This document shows positions 1 through 4,930 of a stretch of 7,133 nucleotides of DNA, one piece after another (positions within the stretch are counted from its first letter, which is position 1; each line of letters starts with the position of its first letter). This DNA comes from Bacteroidota bacterium (GTDB lineage Bacteria > Bacteroidota > Rhodothermia > Rhodothermales > Rubricoccaceae): contig JADFLK010000112.1 of NCBI GenBank assembly GCA_022564455.1, forward strand, positions 1 through 7,133. Direction: 5' to 3'. Made by a program: the position numbers and the translations under genes. The notes beneath the pieces are model-generated. The model made no database searches. It had not been told where the DNA came from and worked only from the letters and a program-made list of their open reading frames with translations.

Positions 1-106
1 GTGCCGGACTTGAGCGACAGCGGACGCGCTACGGCAATCACGAAGAACTCGGCGTCGTCGGAAAGGTCTGGTTCGTGAACACGGTGTCGCCTTCACTCCC
101 TTTGCG

Positions 107-139
107 TTTGCCGCCGATTTGTCTACAACGTAAGTTTTG
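107..139 (+). promoter_or_regulatory. Bacteroidota-type promoter of tRNA-Pro
   Basis: A TTTG box at 107-110 is followed after 20 bp by TAAGTTTTG at 131-139, which closely matches the Bacteroidota sigma-ABfr -7 element TAnnTTTG with its -33 TTTG. Transcription from this pair would start about 6-7 nt after the box, essentially at the mature tRNA 5' end at 146. Motif and spacing are seen; use as a promoter is inferred from the known consensus and the position. A second TTTG at 101-104 is a less well spaced alternative. Confidence 0.6.
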
Positions 140-145
140 TGCCCT

Positions 146-219
146 CGGGGTGTGGCGCAGCTCGGTAGCGCGCGTCGTTCGGGACGACGAGGTCGTGGGT
201 TCAAATCCCGCCACCCCGA
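146..219 (+). tRNA. tRNA-Pro (anticodon CGG)
   Basis: A full cloverleaf can be folded by eye. The acceptor stem CGGGGTG (146-152) pairs with CACCCCG (212-218). The D stem is GCGC/GCGC around a loop with GGTA, and the anticodon stem is CGTCG/CGACG around the loop TTCGGGA, giving anticodon CGG. The variable loop is AGGTC, and the T arm GTGGG/CCCGC carries the TTCAAAT loop. The discriminator base is A219. CCA is not encoded, since ACAA follows. The C1-G72 acceptor pair and the A discriminator fit tRNA-Pro identity. It decodes CCG proline codons. The 3' part from position 190 is duplicated exactly at 548-580, which points to the gene as a target or source of a rearrangement. Confidence 0.96.
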
Positions 220-222
220 CAA
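190..222. repeat. 33-bp direct repeat, copy 1 (3' end of intact tRNA-Pro)
   Basis: This copy covers the variable loop, T arm, 3' acceptor strand, discriminator base and the next three bases (CAA) of the intact tRNA-Pro. It is identical over 33 bp to 548-580, an offset of 358 bp. Identity stops at both edges: G189 versus A547, and T223 versus A581. A repeat that comprises the 3' end of a tRNA plus a few bases is the usual form of an attachment site of a tRNA-targeting integrated element, but it could also be what is left of two tandem proline tRNA genes. Confidence 0.9.
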
Positions 223-228
223 TTGGGA

Positions 229-260
229 CGCCCCGCACGGCAACGTGCGGGGCGTTTGTT
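229..260 (+). terminator. Rho-independent terminator of tRNA-Pro
   Basis: A perfect 11-bp stem (229-239 with 244-254, CGCCCCGCACG / CGTGCGGGGCG) closes a GCAA tetraloop and is followed by TTTGTT (255-260). It lies 9 bp past the mature tRNA 3' end. It also sits directly in front of the GIY-YIG start codon at 265, so transcription of that gene from the tRNA promoter needs read-through. A degenerate version follows the second tRNA copy at 587-623. Confidence 0.92.
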
Positions 261-264
261 GCTT

Positions 265-528
265 ATGACCTTTGCCACATACGTTCTGGAATCGGAGTCG
301 ACGGGGCGCTTGTACATCGGCCATTCGAACGACCCGCTACGGAGAGTCTCGGAACACAACGCGGGGCACACTACTTCTACGCGAGGTCGTGGTCCCTGGG
401 CTCTGATCTTTACGAGGGAGTTCGAAACGCGGGCGGAAGCGGCGCGCCTGGAACGCGAACTCAAGGCCTTGAAGAGCCCCGACAAAGTCCGCGCCTACAT
501 CCAGGGCTTCCTGTCTGGGCAGAGGTAG
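265..528 (+). CDS. Small GIY-YIG nuclease domain protein
   Basis: This 87-residue protein is a nearly bare GIY-YIG endonuclease domain. The motif pair TYV (residues 5-7) and YIG (17-19) is followed by the helix with R26/R27 and EH (30-31), and then by the AARLERELK helix holding the likely metal-binding Glu63. Family members of about 80-100 residues (UPF0213/YhbQ-like) are predicted single-domain DNA nucleases whose cellular role is mostly unsettled. The ATG at 265 is chosen because the motif begins five residues in; the upstream in-frame codons translate the tRNA terminator. There is no Shine-Dalgarno sequence and no room for a promoter between the terminator and the ATG. The C-terminal tail after the catalytic helix is short, and the stop codon TAG (526-528) is formed by the conserved GGTAG of a tRNA-Pro remnant's D-loop. 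The gene is therefore fused at its 3' end to tRNA sequence, suggesting it moved together with it. Confidence 0.85.
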   Translation: MTFATYVLESESTGRLYIGHSNDPLRRVSEHNAGHTTSTRGRGPWALIFTREFETRAEAARLERELKALKSPDKVRAYIQGFLSGQR

Positions 529-577
529 CGCGTCCCGCTGGGCGGGAAGGTCGTGGGTTCAAATCCCGCCACCCCGA
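517..577 (+). pseudogene. Truncated tRNA-Pro remnant (probably ancestral GGG isoacceptor)
   Basis: From about 517 the sequence regains tRNA character. It shows GGGC, a D-loop AGAGGTA (521-527), GCGC, an anticodon arm TCCCG (533-537) / CGGGA (543-547), the variable loop AGGTC, and a T arm and 3' acceptor strand identical to the intact tRNA-Pro. It cannot work as a tRNA. The 5' acceptor strand that should pair with CACCCCG is missing, replaced by coding sequence of the GIY-YIG gene. The D stem has a mismatch, and the anticodon loop has only 5 nt (CTGGG). Adding two G residues would give CTGGGGG, a normal tRNA-Pro(GGG) loop, so a GGG isoacceptor ancestor is likely but inferred. The anticodon stem differs from that of the intact gene, so this is not a simple recent copy of it. 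Confidence 0.8.
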
Positions 578-580
578 CAA
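548..580. repeat. 33-bp direct repeat, copy 2 (3' end of broken tRNA-Pro)
   Basis: This copy is identical to 190-222 and forms the 3' end of the truncated tRNA-Pro. The sequence before it (anticodon arm) and after it (terminator region) has diverged from copy 1, while these 33 bp have not. That fits either a recombination crossover region or shared tRNA-Pro isoacceptor sequence maintained by gene conversion. Confidence 0.9.
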
Positions 581-586
581 ACAAAA

Positions 587-623
587 CGCCTGGCACGGTT
601 ATGTGCGAGGGGTTTCGCGTTTT
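587..623 (+). terminator. Decayed terminator copy after the tRNA remnant
   Basis: The stem CCTGGCAC (589-596) pairs with GTGCGAGG (603-610) with one G-G mismatch around a GGTTAT loop, and GCGTTTT ends at 623. The pieces ACGCC, GCACGG and GTGCG occur in the same order as in the intact tRNA terminator at 228-250, so this looks like a mutated homologue of that terminator rather than an independent one. The distance from the T-run to the hairpin is larger than in a good terminator, so its strength is doubtful. The truncated hepT sequence begins immediately after its T-run. Confidence 0.5.
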
Positions 624-722
624 GACATCGGCTGCAAATGGGGCCTCATCCTCTGCCGTAAAGTTCTGGATGCGCTCGATGCACTCGACGATGTGGTGGA
701 GATAAAGCGCGTCGTCATTCAT
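624..722 (-). pseudogene. hepT: hepT (HEPN, DUF86-type toxin), 5' remnant
   Basis: The minus-strand frame starting at 722 begins MNDDALYLHHIVECIERIQN and continues to about FAAD. This is the typical N-terminal helix of DUF86/HepT HEPN proteins (start, DxxYLxHIxECIERI, then a short loop and FxxD). Similarity ends near residue 32-35, exactly where the T-run of the tRNA-derived terminator lies. From there the frame only translates antisense tRNA and antisense nuclease sequence. Full HepT proteins are about 110-115 residues and carry the RNase motif RxxxxxH in the C-terminal half, which is absent here, so the toxin is presumably dead. The start codon overlaps the stop of the upstream antitoxin gene (ATGA at 722-719), the normal translational coupling of mntA-hepT pairs. 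Assignment rests on about 32 residues. Confidence 0.72.
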
Positions 723-1036
723 AGCGCGATGGCTTCGCCAAGCACACCGTGGCGAAGCGCCGGATGGAGCGCATCAGGCGTTACGACATCCACGCGGCGG
801 CCGAGCAAGTCTTCGAGATCAGCGATGAGGTCGCCCGGAAAGAAGAAACTCCTCGTCGGCCCCGGCTCGATCAACAGATCCATATCGCTTGTTTCTGAGG
901 CGTCACCGCGAGTGCGCGAGCCGAAAACTCGAACGTTCTGTACACCGTAATAGGCCGCGATGCGGAAGATGGCTTCACGGTTAGTATGAAGCAGGGTGTC
1001 AGTGGGCATGAGCAAGCAATGCGGAGTTGTTTTCAT
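719..1036 (-). CDS. mntA: MntA-type minimal nucleotidyltransferase antitoxin
   Basis: This 105-residue protein has the minimal nucleotidyltransferase fold. The signature GSX10DXD is complete: G39-S40, then D51 and D53 (GSRTRGDASETSDMDLLIE), with a third metal-binding Asp at D83 in RRVDVV. Proteins of this type are the antitoxin partners of HEPN toxins (HepT) and, in the studied Shewanella pair, inactivate the toxin by adding AMP residues to a tyrosine. The start at 1036 has AGGAAAGG about 11 nt upstream; a second Met at codon 10 (1009) has no such sequence and is the alternative. The gene overlaps the hepT start by 4 bp. Because hepT is truncated, this is an orphan antitoxin that may be kept by chance or may counter toxins elsewhere in the genome. 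All catalytic residues look intact, suggesting that loss of the toxin is not very old. Confidence 0.88.
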   Translation of the reverse strand: MKTTPHCLLMPTDTLLHTNREAIFRIAAYYGVQNVRVFGSRTRGDASETSDMDLLIEPGPTRSFFFPGDLIADLEDLLGRRVDVVTPDALHPALRHGVLGEAIAL

Positions 1037-1149
1037 AGTTGATGACGCCTTTCCTGTTTTGCTCTACGAGCAGACGAGCTTGCAACCATGCATTCACGCC
1101 GTTTGCATGGGCCACAGGGGTAGTTTCTCGGCATATCTATGCCTCGAAG

Positions 1150-3801
1150 ATGGCCGAAACCACCGCCACAAAATCCACCCCCTACAACCCCGCCGAGGTC
1201 GAGGACCACTGGTACAGGTTCTGGGAGGAGGGGGGATTTTTCAGCACCGACACGAATTCGGGGAAGGAGCCGTTCGTAATCCCCATGCCTCCGCCGAACG
1301 TGACCGGGCGGCTGCACATGGGGCACGCGTTGCAGGATGCCGTGCAGGACGCGCTCATCCGGCTGCGGAGAATGCAGGGCTACGAAGTGCTGTGGATTTC
1401 GGGGATGGACCACGCGGGCATTGCCACGCAGAACGTGGTGGAGCGCAAGCTGCGCGATGAGGAAGGGCTGGAGCGAAAAGAAATGGGTCGCGAGCAGTTC
1501 GTTGAGCGGGTGTGGGATTGGAAGGAGGAGTACGGCGACATCATCCTCCAGCAAAAACGCAAGCTCGGCGACTCGGTGGACTGGAACCGCAGCCGCTTTA
1601 CGATGGACGAAGGCTTCACGCGCGCCGTCCAGGACGTTTTCGTCCAGCTCTACGAGGAGGGGTTGGTTTACCGAGGCGATTACCTGGTCAATTGGGACCC
1701 CGAGAACCAGACAGTGATCTCGAACGAGGAGGTCGAGAATGTTGAACGCGACGGGCATCTGTGGTGGATCCGCTATCCGCTCGCTTCAGGGAAGGGGCAT
1801 ATCACCATCGCCACTACGCGGCCGGAAACGATGCTCGCCGATACGGCCGTCGCCGTCCACCCCGAGGACGAACGCTATACCGGCCTCATTGGAAAGACGG
1901 CAGTGCTTCCGTTGATAGGGCGCGAGATCCCCATCATTGCGGATACCTACGTCAAGATGGACTTCGGCGCGGGCGCCCTCAAGGTCACGCCCGGCCACGA
2001 CCTCAACGACTTCGAGATCGGACAGCGGCACGGTCTGGACACCATCTCGATGCTGAATCCGGACGCCACGATCAGCGAGGCGGGCGGTGACTATGCGGGC
2101 CTTGACCGCTTCGCCGCCCGCAAGAAGATCGTCACTGACCTGGAGGAAGCTGGACTCCTGGTTAAGGTGGAGGACTATCGCCACAGTGTCCCGATCTCCA
2201 GCCGGTCGAAGGGCCTGATTGAGCCGCTCATCTCGCTCCAGTGGTATGTCAAGATGAAGCCACTGGCAGAGCGCGCCCTAGAAGTCGTTCGCAGCGGGAA
2301 GGTGACGTTCTATCCCGACCGCTGGAAGAACGAGTACTTCCGCTGGCTCGAAAATATCCGCGACTGGCCAATCAGCCGGCAGCTCTGGTGGGGCCATCGC
2401 ATCCCTGTCTGGTACTACACGAACGAGAATGGTGAGATTGACGAATCCCGCGAGGCCGTCGTCTCCGTCGATCAACCAGAGCCGGGCATGGTTCAGGACG
2501 AAGACGTGCTTGACACGTGGTTCGCGTCCTGGCTCTGGCCTTTCGCGACGCTCGGCTGGCCCGAGAAGACAGATGACCTCGCCAGGTTCTACCCCTCCGC
2601 CGTTCTGGTGTCGGGCTACGACATTCTGTTTTTCTGGATCGCCCGCATGATCATGGCCGGACTGCACTTCACAGGCGAGGTGCCCTACCGCGACATTTTC
2701 ATCACGGGGATGATTAAGGACAAGCAAGGACGCTGGATGTCGAAGAGCCTCGGCAACGGCATCGACCCGCTCGATATGATTGAGCAGTACGGCGCCGACG
2801 CAGTCCGCTTCTCGCTCGTGCTTCTCTGCGCGCAGGGGCAGGATATTAAACTCGACCCCACAAAGTTCGAGATGGGGCGCAACTTCGCGAACAAGATCTG
2901 GAACGCCTTCAACGTGTTTGGCCGGTTCATGGAGCCCGGTAAGGACTACCGCCGCACGCGCTCGTTCGATGATCTGGAACTTGTCGAGCAGTGGATTCTG
3001 ACACGCCTCAATGAGACCATCAGATCGGTTGACGAAGCCGTGAGCCGTTACCGCCTCAACGAGGCTGTTTCGCGCATCTACGACCTCTTCTGGGGCGACT
3101 ACTGTGACTGGTATCTCGAACTCATCAAGCCGCCCCCCGGAGAGGCGATGGACGAAGAGAAGATGGCCCTCGCCATTGAGGTCTACGAACAGATGACGGC
3201 GCTGCTGCATCCGTTCATGCCGTTCATCACCGAGGCGCTCTGGCACCGACTCCGCCCGCGCGAGGACGGCGACGCCTGCATCGTGGCCAAGTGGCCGGTC
3301 GTGAACGAAGCCGAATTAAACACCGAGGCCGCCGAATTCTTTCACGTTCTCCAATCAATGATTTCGGGGATTCGCTCGGTTCGCAGCCAGTACAACGTCC
3401 CCCCAAGCAAGCGCATAACGGCAGTAATCAATGTTTCTGATGATACGATGGCATCCCAGATTGAGGCGCACAGGGCCTACGTTGAACGACTGGCAGGTGT
3501 GGATGATCTCACGGTAGGTATCGGTCTCGATAAGCCCACGGCCTCTGCCGCCGTCGTAGTAGAGGGCCACGAAATGTTTGTGCCACTCGCCGGTATGATC
3601 GACCTCAGCGTGGAGCGAGAGCGGCTGGAGAAGGAAATTGCGCAGAAGCACGGCTTTCTGGCCGGTGTGGAGAAGAAGCTCTCCAACGAAAACTTTGTGG
3701 GCCGAGCACCCGAAGCTGTAGTTGAAAAGGAGCGCCAGAAAGCTGCCGATGCACGAGCTGAGTTGGAAAAGCTGCAAGCGAACCTGGACGATCTTGGGTA
3801 A
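1150..3801 (+). CDS. valS: Valine--tRNA ligase (valyl-tRNA synthetase)
   Basis: This cytoplasmic class Ia synthetase of 883 residues charges tRNA-Val with valine and hydrolyses mischarged Thr-tRNA. The HIGH motif appears as HMGH (56-59) after PMPPPNVTG. The editing domain carries TTRPET (222-227) and GHDLNDFEIG with D284. The catalytic core continues with WWGHRIPVWYY (from 413) and the KMSKS loop appears as WMSKS (529-533). The anticodon-binding helical domain follows, and a charged C-terminal coiled coil (about 818-883, ERERLEKEIAQ onward) is the ValS tRNA-core binding arm. The start at 1150 gives MAETTATKSTPYNP, the usual lead-in; the open frame extends 37 codons upstream but that part lacks ValS character. 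No Shine-Dalgarno sequence is visible. A weak TTTG (1102) and TAGTTTCT (1121) pair, with only a 15-bp spacer, is the best promoter guess. A 7-bp hairpin overlaps the stop codon. Its codon use matches the core genes. Confidence 0.97.
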   Translation: MAETTATKSTPYNPAEVEDHWYRFWEEGGFFSTDTNSGKEPFVIPMPPPNVTGRLHMGHALQDAVQDALIRLRRMQGYEVLWISGMDHAGIATQNVVERKLRDEEGLERKEMGREQFVERVWDWKEEYGDIILQQKRKLGDSVDWNRSRFTMDEGFTRAVQDVFVQLYEEGLVYRGDYLVNWDPENQTVISNEEVENVERDGHLWWIRYPLASGKGHITIATTRPETMLADTAVAVHPEDERYTGLIGKTAVLPLIGREIPIIADTYVKMDFGAGALKVTPGHDLNDFEIGQRHGLDTISMLNPDATISEAGGDYAGLDRFAARKKIVTDLEEAGLLVKVEDYRHSVPISSRSKGLIEPLISLQWYVKMKPLAERALEVVRSGKVTFYPDRWKNEYFRWLENIRDWPISRQLWWGHRIPVWYYTNENGEIDESREAVVSVDQPEPGMVQDEDVLDTWFASWLWPFATLGWPEKTDDLARFYPSAVLVSGYDILFFWIARMIMAGLHFTGEVPYRDIFITGMIKDKQGRWMSKSLGNGIDPLDMIEQYGADAVRFSLVLLCAQGQDIKLDPTKFEMGRNFANKIWNAFNVFGRFMEPGKDYRRTRSFDDLELVEQWILTRLNETIRSVDEAVSRYRLNEAVSRIYDLFWGDYCDWYLELIKPPPGEAMDEEKMALAIEVYEQMTALLHPFMPFITEALWHRLRPREDGDACIVAKWPVVNEAELNTEAAEFFHVLQSMISGIRSVRSQYNVPPSKRITAVINVSDDTMASQIEAHRAYVERLAGVDDLTVGIGLDKPTASAAVVVEGHEMFVPLAGMIDLSVERERLEKEIAQKHGFLAGVEKKLSNENFVGRAPEAVVEKERQKAADARAELEKLQANLDDLG

Positions 3802-3820
3802 GGGCACTTCCGTGTGCCCT
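3801..3820 (+). terminator. Hairpin at the end of valS
   Basis: AGGGCAC (3801-3807) pairs with GTGCCCT (3814-3820), seven perfect pairs around a 6-nt loop, starting on the last base of the valS stop codon. No T-run follows, so it would act as a weak terminator or as a 3'-end stabiliser of the mRNA. The rest of the gap to the next gene (3821-3915) shows nothing recognisable. Confidence 0.4.
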
Positions 3821-3915
3821 ACGCAGTGACTCGTTACGATCGGGCGTTCCACGACGGCAACACGTAGACGCATGGACCACCTTGTGGCCCGATCACATCT
3901 TTCCACACTCTCAGC

Positions 3916-4425
3916 ATGTTTCGCAACACGCTTCTTCTAACGATTCTGATTGGTTTCGCGTTGGCCGGCTGCGATTCCAACTCGGATACGCCGGAGCCTG
4001 AGCCTGAGCCGGAGCCGGAGCTGGACATCGTCCAGGACGACACCCAGGATGGCCTCGATCTCTACCGAGCGAGGTGGGATGCGGCGGGCGTGGCCAACTA
4101 CCAACTTGGGGTTTTTCAGCGCTGTGTGTGTTTTGAGAATCTGATCCTGTATAATGTGACGGTAGAAGAGGGCGTGCCCGTTTCAGCCACCCGAACGTCC
4201 AGCACAGTGAAGAACGAGCCGGTACCTGTCGAAGACGTCCCCTATCCGACCATCGACGTGCTATTTGAACTCATTCAGTTTGGGTTTGACTCCGAAGCCG
4301 ATAGCGTCGGCGTGCGCTACGTAACAGAGAACGGTCGTCCCGATCGTATCACCATCGATTTTATTCGGGGCATCGCCGACGAGGAGACCAACGTTTACGT
4401 CGATTCGTTCGAAGAAGTAAACTAG
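3916..4425 (+). CDS. DUF6174-like lipoprotein with a Pro-Glu repeat linker
   Basis: This 169-residue predicted lipoprotein has a signal peptide with lipobox LAGC, lipidated Cys19 and Asp20. A linker of five Pro-Glu dipeptides (26-35) follows, encoded by five 6-bp units at 3991-4020, which probably spaces the domain from the membrane. The folded part opens with LDLYRARWDAAGVANYQL and then FQRCVCF (Cys70 and Cys72), followed by a strand with VEEGVPVSAT. This order (W, then Y, then CxC, then V-x-V-x-x-G) resembles DUF6174 domains found in secreted bacterial proteins, for which no function is established. It is predicted to sit in the cell envelope, probably the outer membrane. It starts 114 bp after valS, so its transcription may be separate. 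The lipoprotein call is strong; the family call is by eye. Confidence 0.75.
   Translation: MFRNTLLLTILIGFALAGCDSNSDTPEPEPEPEPELDIVQDDTQDGLDLYRARWDAAGVANYQLGVFQRCVCFENLILYNVTVEEGVPVSATRTSSTVKNEPVPVEDVPYPTIDVLFELIQFGFDSEADSVGVRYVTENGRPDRITIDFIRGIADEETNVYVDSFEEVN
3991..4020 (+). repeat. Five hexanucleotide repeats coding (Pro-Glu)5
   Basis: Five in-frame 6-bp units, CCGGAG or CCTGAG, lie head to tail directly after the lipoprotein signal region. Unit number can change by replication slippage without shifting the frame, so the linker length is likely variable between strains. Confidence 0.85.
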
Positions 4426-4498
4426 GAGCCTGTCCTACCAGGCGAGAGGCCCCGGTATCTTCTTCAGCCACTGGTTTCGAGGCCGCCCCCCGTCCAAC

Positions 4499-4828
4499 AT
4501 GTTTCGTTCCCTTGCACTCTTCTCCGTTTTATGCCTGCTCGTCGGCTGTGCGGAGCCGGAAACTGGAGAAGTTACTCTTGAGGTGGAAAACCTGCGGCTT
4601 GTACGCGAGCGCGATGGATCCCAAACCGTGAGCGGTGTGGTGCGCAATTCGAGCGAGCGTATGCGGAGTGCGCAGTTGGAAATAACACTTTTTGGCACCG
4701 AGAACGAGCGGGTTGGGGAGATACACGTGCCGGTAGAACGCATCGAGGCCGGTGGTATTATGGGGTTCGAATGGTCGCTGGATGTAGATGTTGAAGGCGT
4801 GCGGCTACGGAGCATCCTGAGCTTCTAG
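4499..4828 (+). CDS. Small lipoprotein with a FxLYD-like beta domain
   Basis: This 109-residue protein starts MFRSLALFSVLCLLVGCAEP and has a clear lipobox LVGC with Cys17. The mature part of about 92 residues looks like a single beta sandwich. It has a strand VTLEVENLRLVRE, then TVSGVVRNSSERMRSAQLEITLFGTENERVGE, and a final segment RIEAGGIMGFEWSLD. The sequence V-x-G-x-V-x-N-x-S, followed by an aliphatic strand, a G turn and a late G-x-x-x-x-F, is the pattern of FxLYD/DUF3426-like envelope domains, whose function is not established. The 73-bp gap to the upstream lipoprotein contains a short 5-bp stem (4428-4443) without a T-run, so the two lipoprotein genes may share a transcript. No Shine-Dalgarno sequence is seen. 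Confidence 0.72.
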   Translation: MFRSLALFSVLCLLVGCAEPETGEVTLEVENLRLVRERDGSQTVSGVVRNSSERMRSAQLEITLFGTENERVGEIHVPVERIEAGGIMGFEWSLDVDVEGVRLRSILSF

Positions 4829-4859
4829 ACATCGACAATAGGCCTCTACATTCAGGCTG

Positions 4860-4900
4860 CCACAACAGAGAAGCGCCGCCCGGGACTCCCGGACGGCGCT
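4860..4900 (-). terminator. Terminator of the minus-strand lipoprotein gene
   Basis: A 12-bp stem with one C-A mismatch and an ACT loop covers 4872-4900 (AGCGCCG c CCGGG / CCCGG a CGGCGCT). Read on the minus strand it is followed by TCTCTGTTGT, a weak T-rich run, and lies 30 bp past the stop of the minus-strand lipoprotein gene. It sits between two convergent genes and may also stop transcription of the plus-strand lipoprotein gene ending at 4828, although no T-run follows on that side. Confidence 0.7.
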
Positions 4901-4930
4901 CATGGCTTGGGTAGTATTACTCAGGTTTTG

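Larger units (their letters stand above)
190..580 (+). mobile_element. Putative miniature tRNA-targeting element carrying a GIY-YIG nuclease
   Basis: The unit consists of the tRNA-Pro 3' end and its terminator, a GIY-YIG nuclease gene, and a second, truncated tRNA-Pro ending in the same 33 bp. Only one gene lies between the repeats and no integrase or transposase is present, so any movement would have to depend on the nuclease and host repair (homing-like) or on help in trans. The structure is seen directly; calling it mobile is inference. A competing reading is two ancestral tandem tRNA-Pro genes (CGG and GGG), with the 5' half of the second replaced by the nuclease gene. The neighbouring toxin gene is truncated right beside the element, which supports a rearrangement having happened here. 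Confidence 0.5.

Noticed and set aside
1..92. Open minus-strand frame at the left edge that looks protein-like (HEPDLSDDAEFFVIAVARPL)
   Set aside because: It is only 30 codons long before the window edge, begins after a TGA with no ATG and only an internal GTG, and the plus-strand frames there are equally open. It could be the start of a gene running off the left edge, but this cannot be supported.
38..238. Minus-strand frame with GVAGFEPTTSSSRTT
   Set aside because: This is the antisense translation of the tRNA-Pro gene, a common annotation artefact.
504..577. Second functional tRNA-Pro
   Set aside because: The 5' acceptor strand does not pair with CACCCCG, the D stem has a mismatch and the anticodon loop has five nucleotides.
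495..623. Extension of the hepT frame to the stop at 495
   Set aside because: This part translates antisense tRNA (GVAGFEPTTF) and antisense nuclease sequence, so it is not toxin sequence; only residues up to about 35 look like HepT.
75..950. Long plus-strand open frame of 291 codons
   Set aside because: It reads straight through the intact tRNA-Pro, the terminator, the nuclease gene in another frame, the tRNA remnant and antisense mntA. Its product contains typical translated-tRNA peptides such as GSNPATPT and GFKSRHPD.
1039..1149. 37-codon N-terminal extension of valS
   Set aside because: The extra residues are Cys- and Arg-rich without similarity to ValS N-termini; the Met at 1150 gives the usual start.
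1033..3246. Long minus-strand frames opposite valS (1033-1758, 2278-3246)
   Set aside because: They are mirror frames caused by the high GC third positions of valS; their products are low-complexity and show no domain.
4428..4443. Stem GCCTG/CAGGC between the two plus-strand lipoprotein genes as a terminator
   Set aside because: The stem has only five pairs and no T-run follows, so it is not distinguishable from chance.
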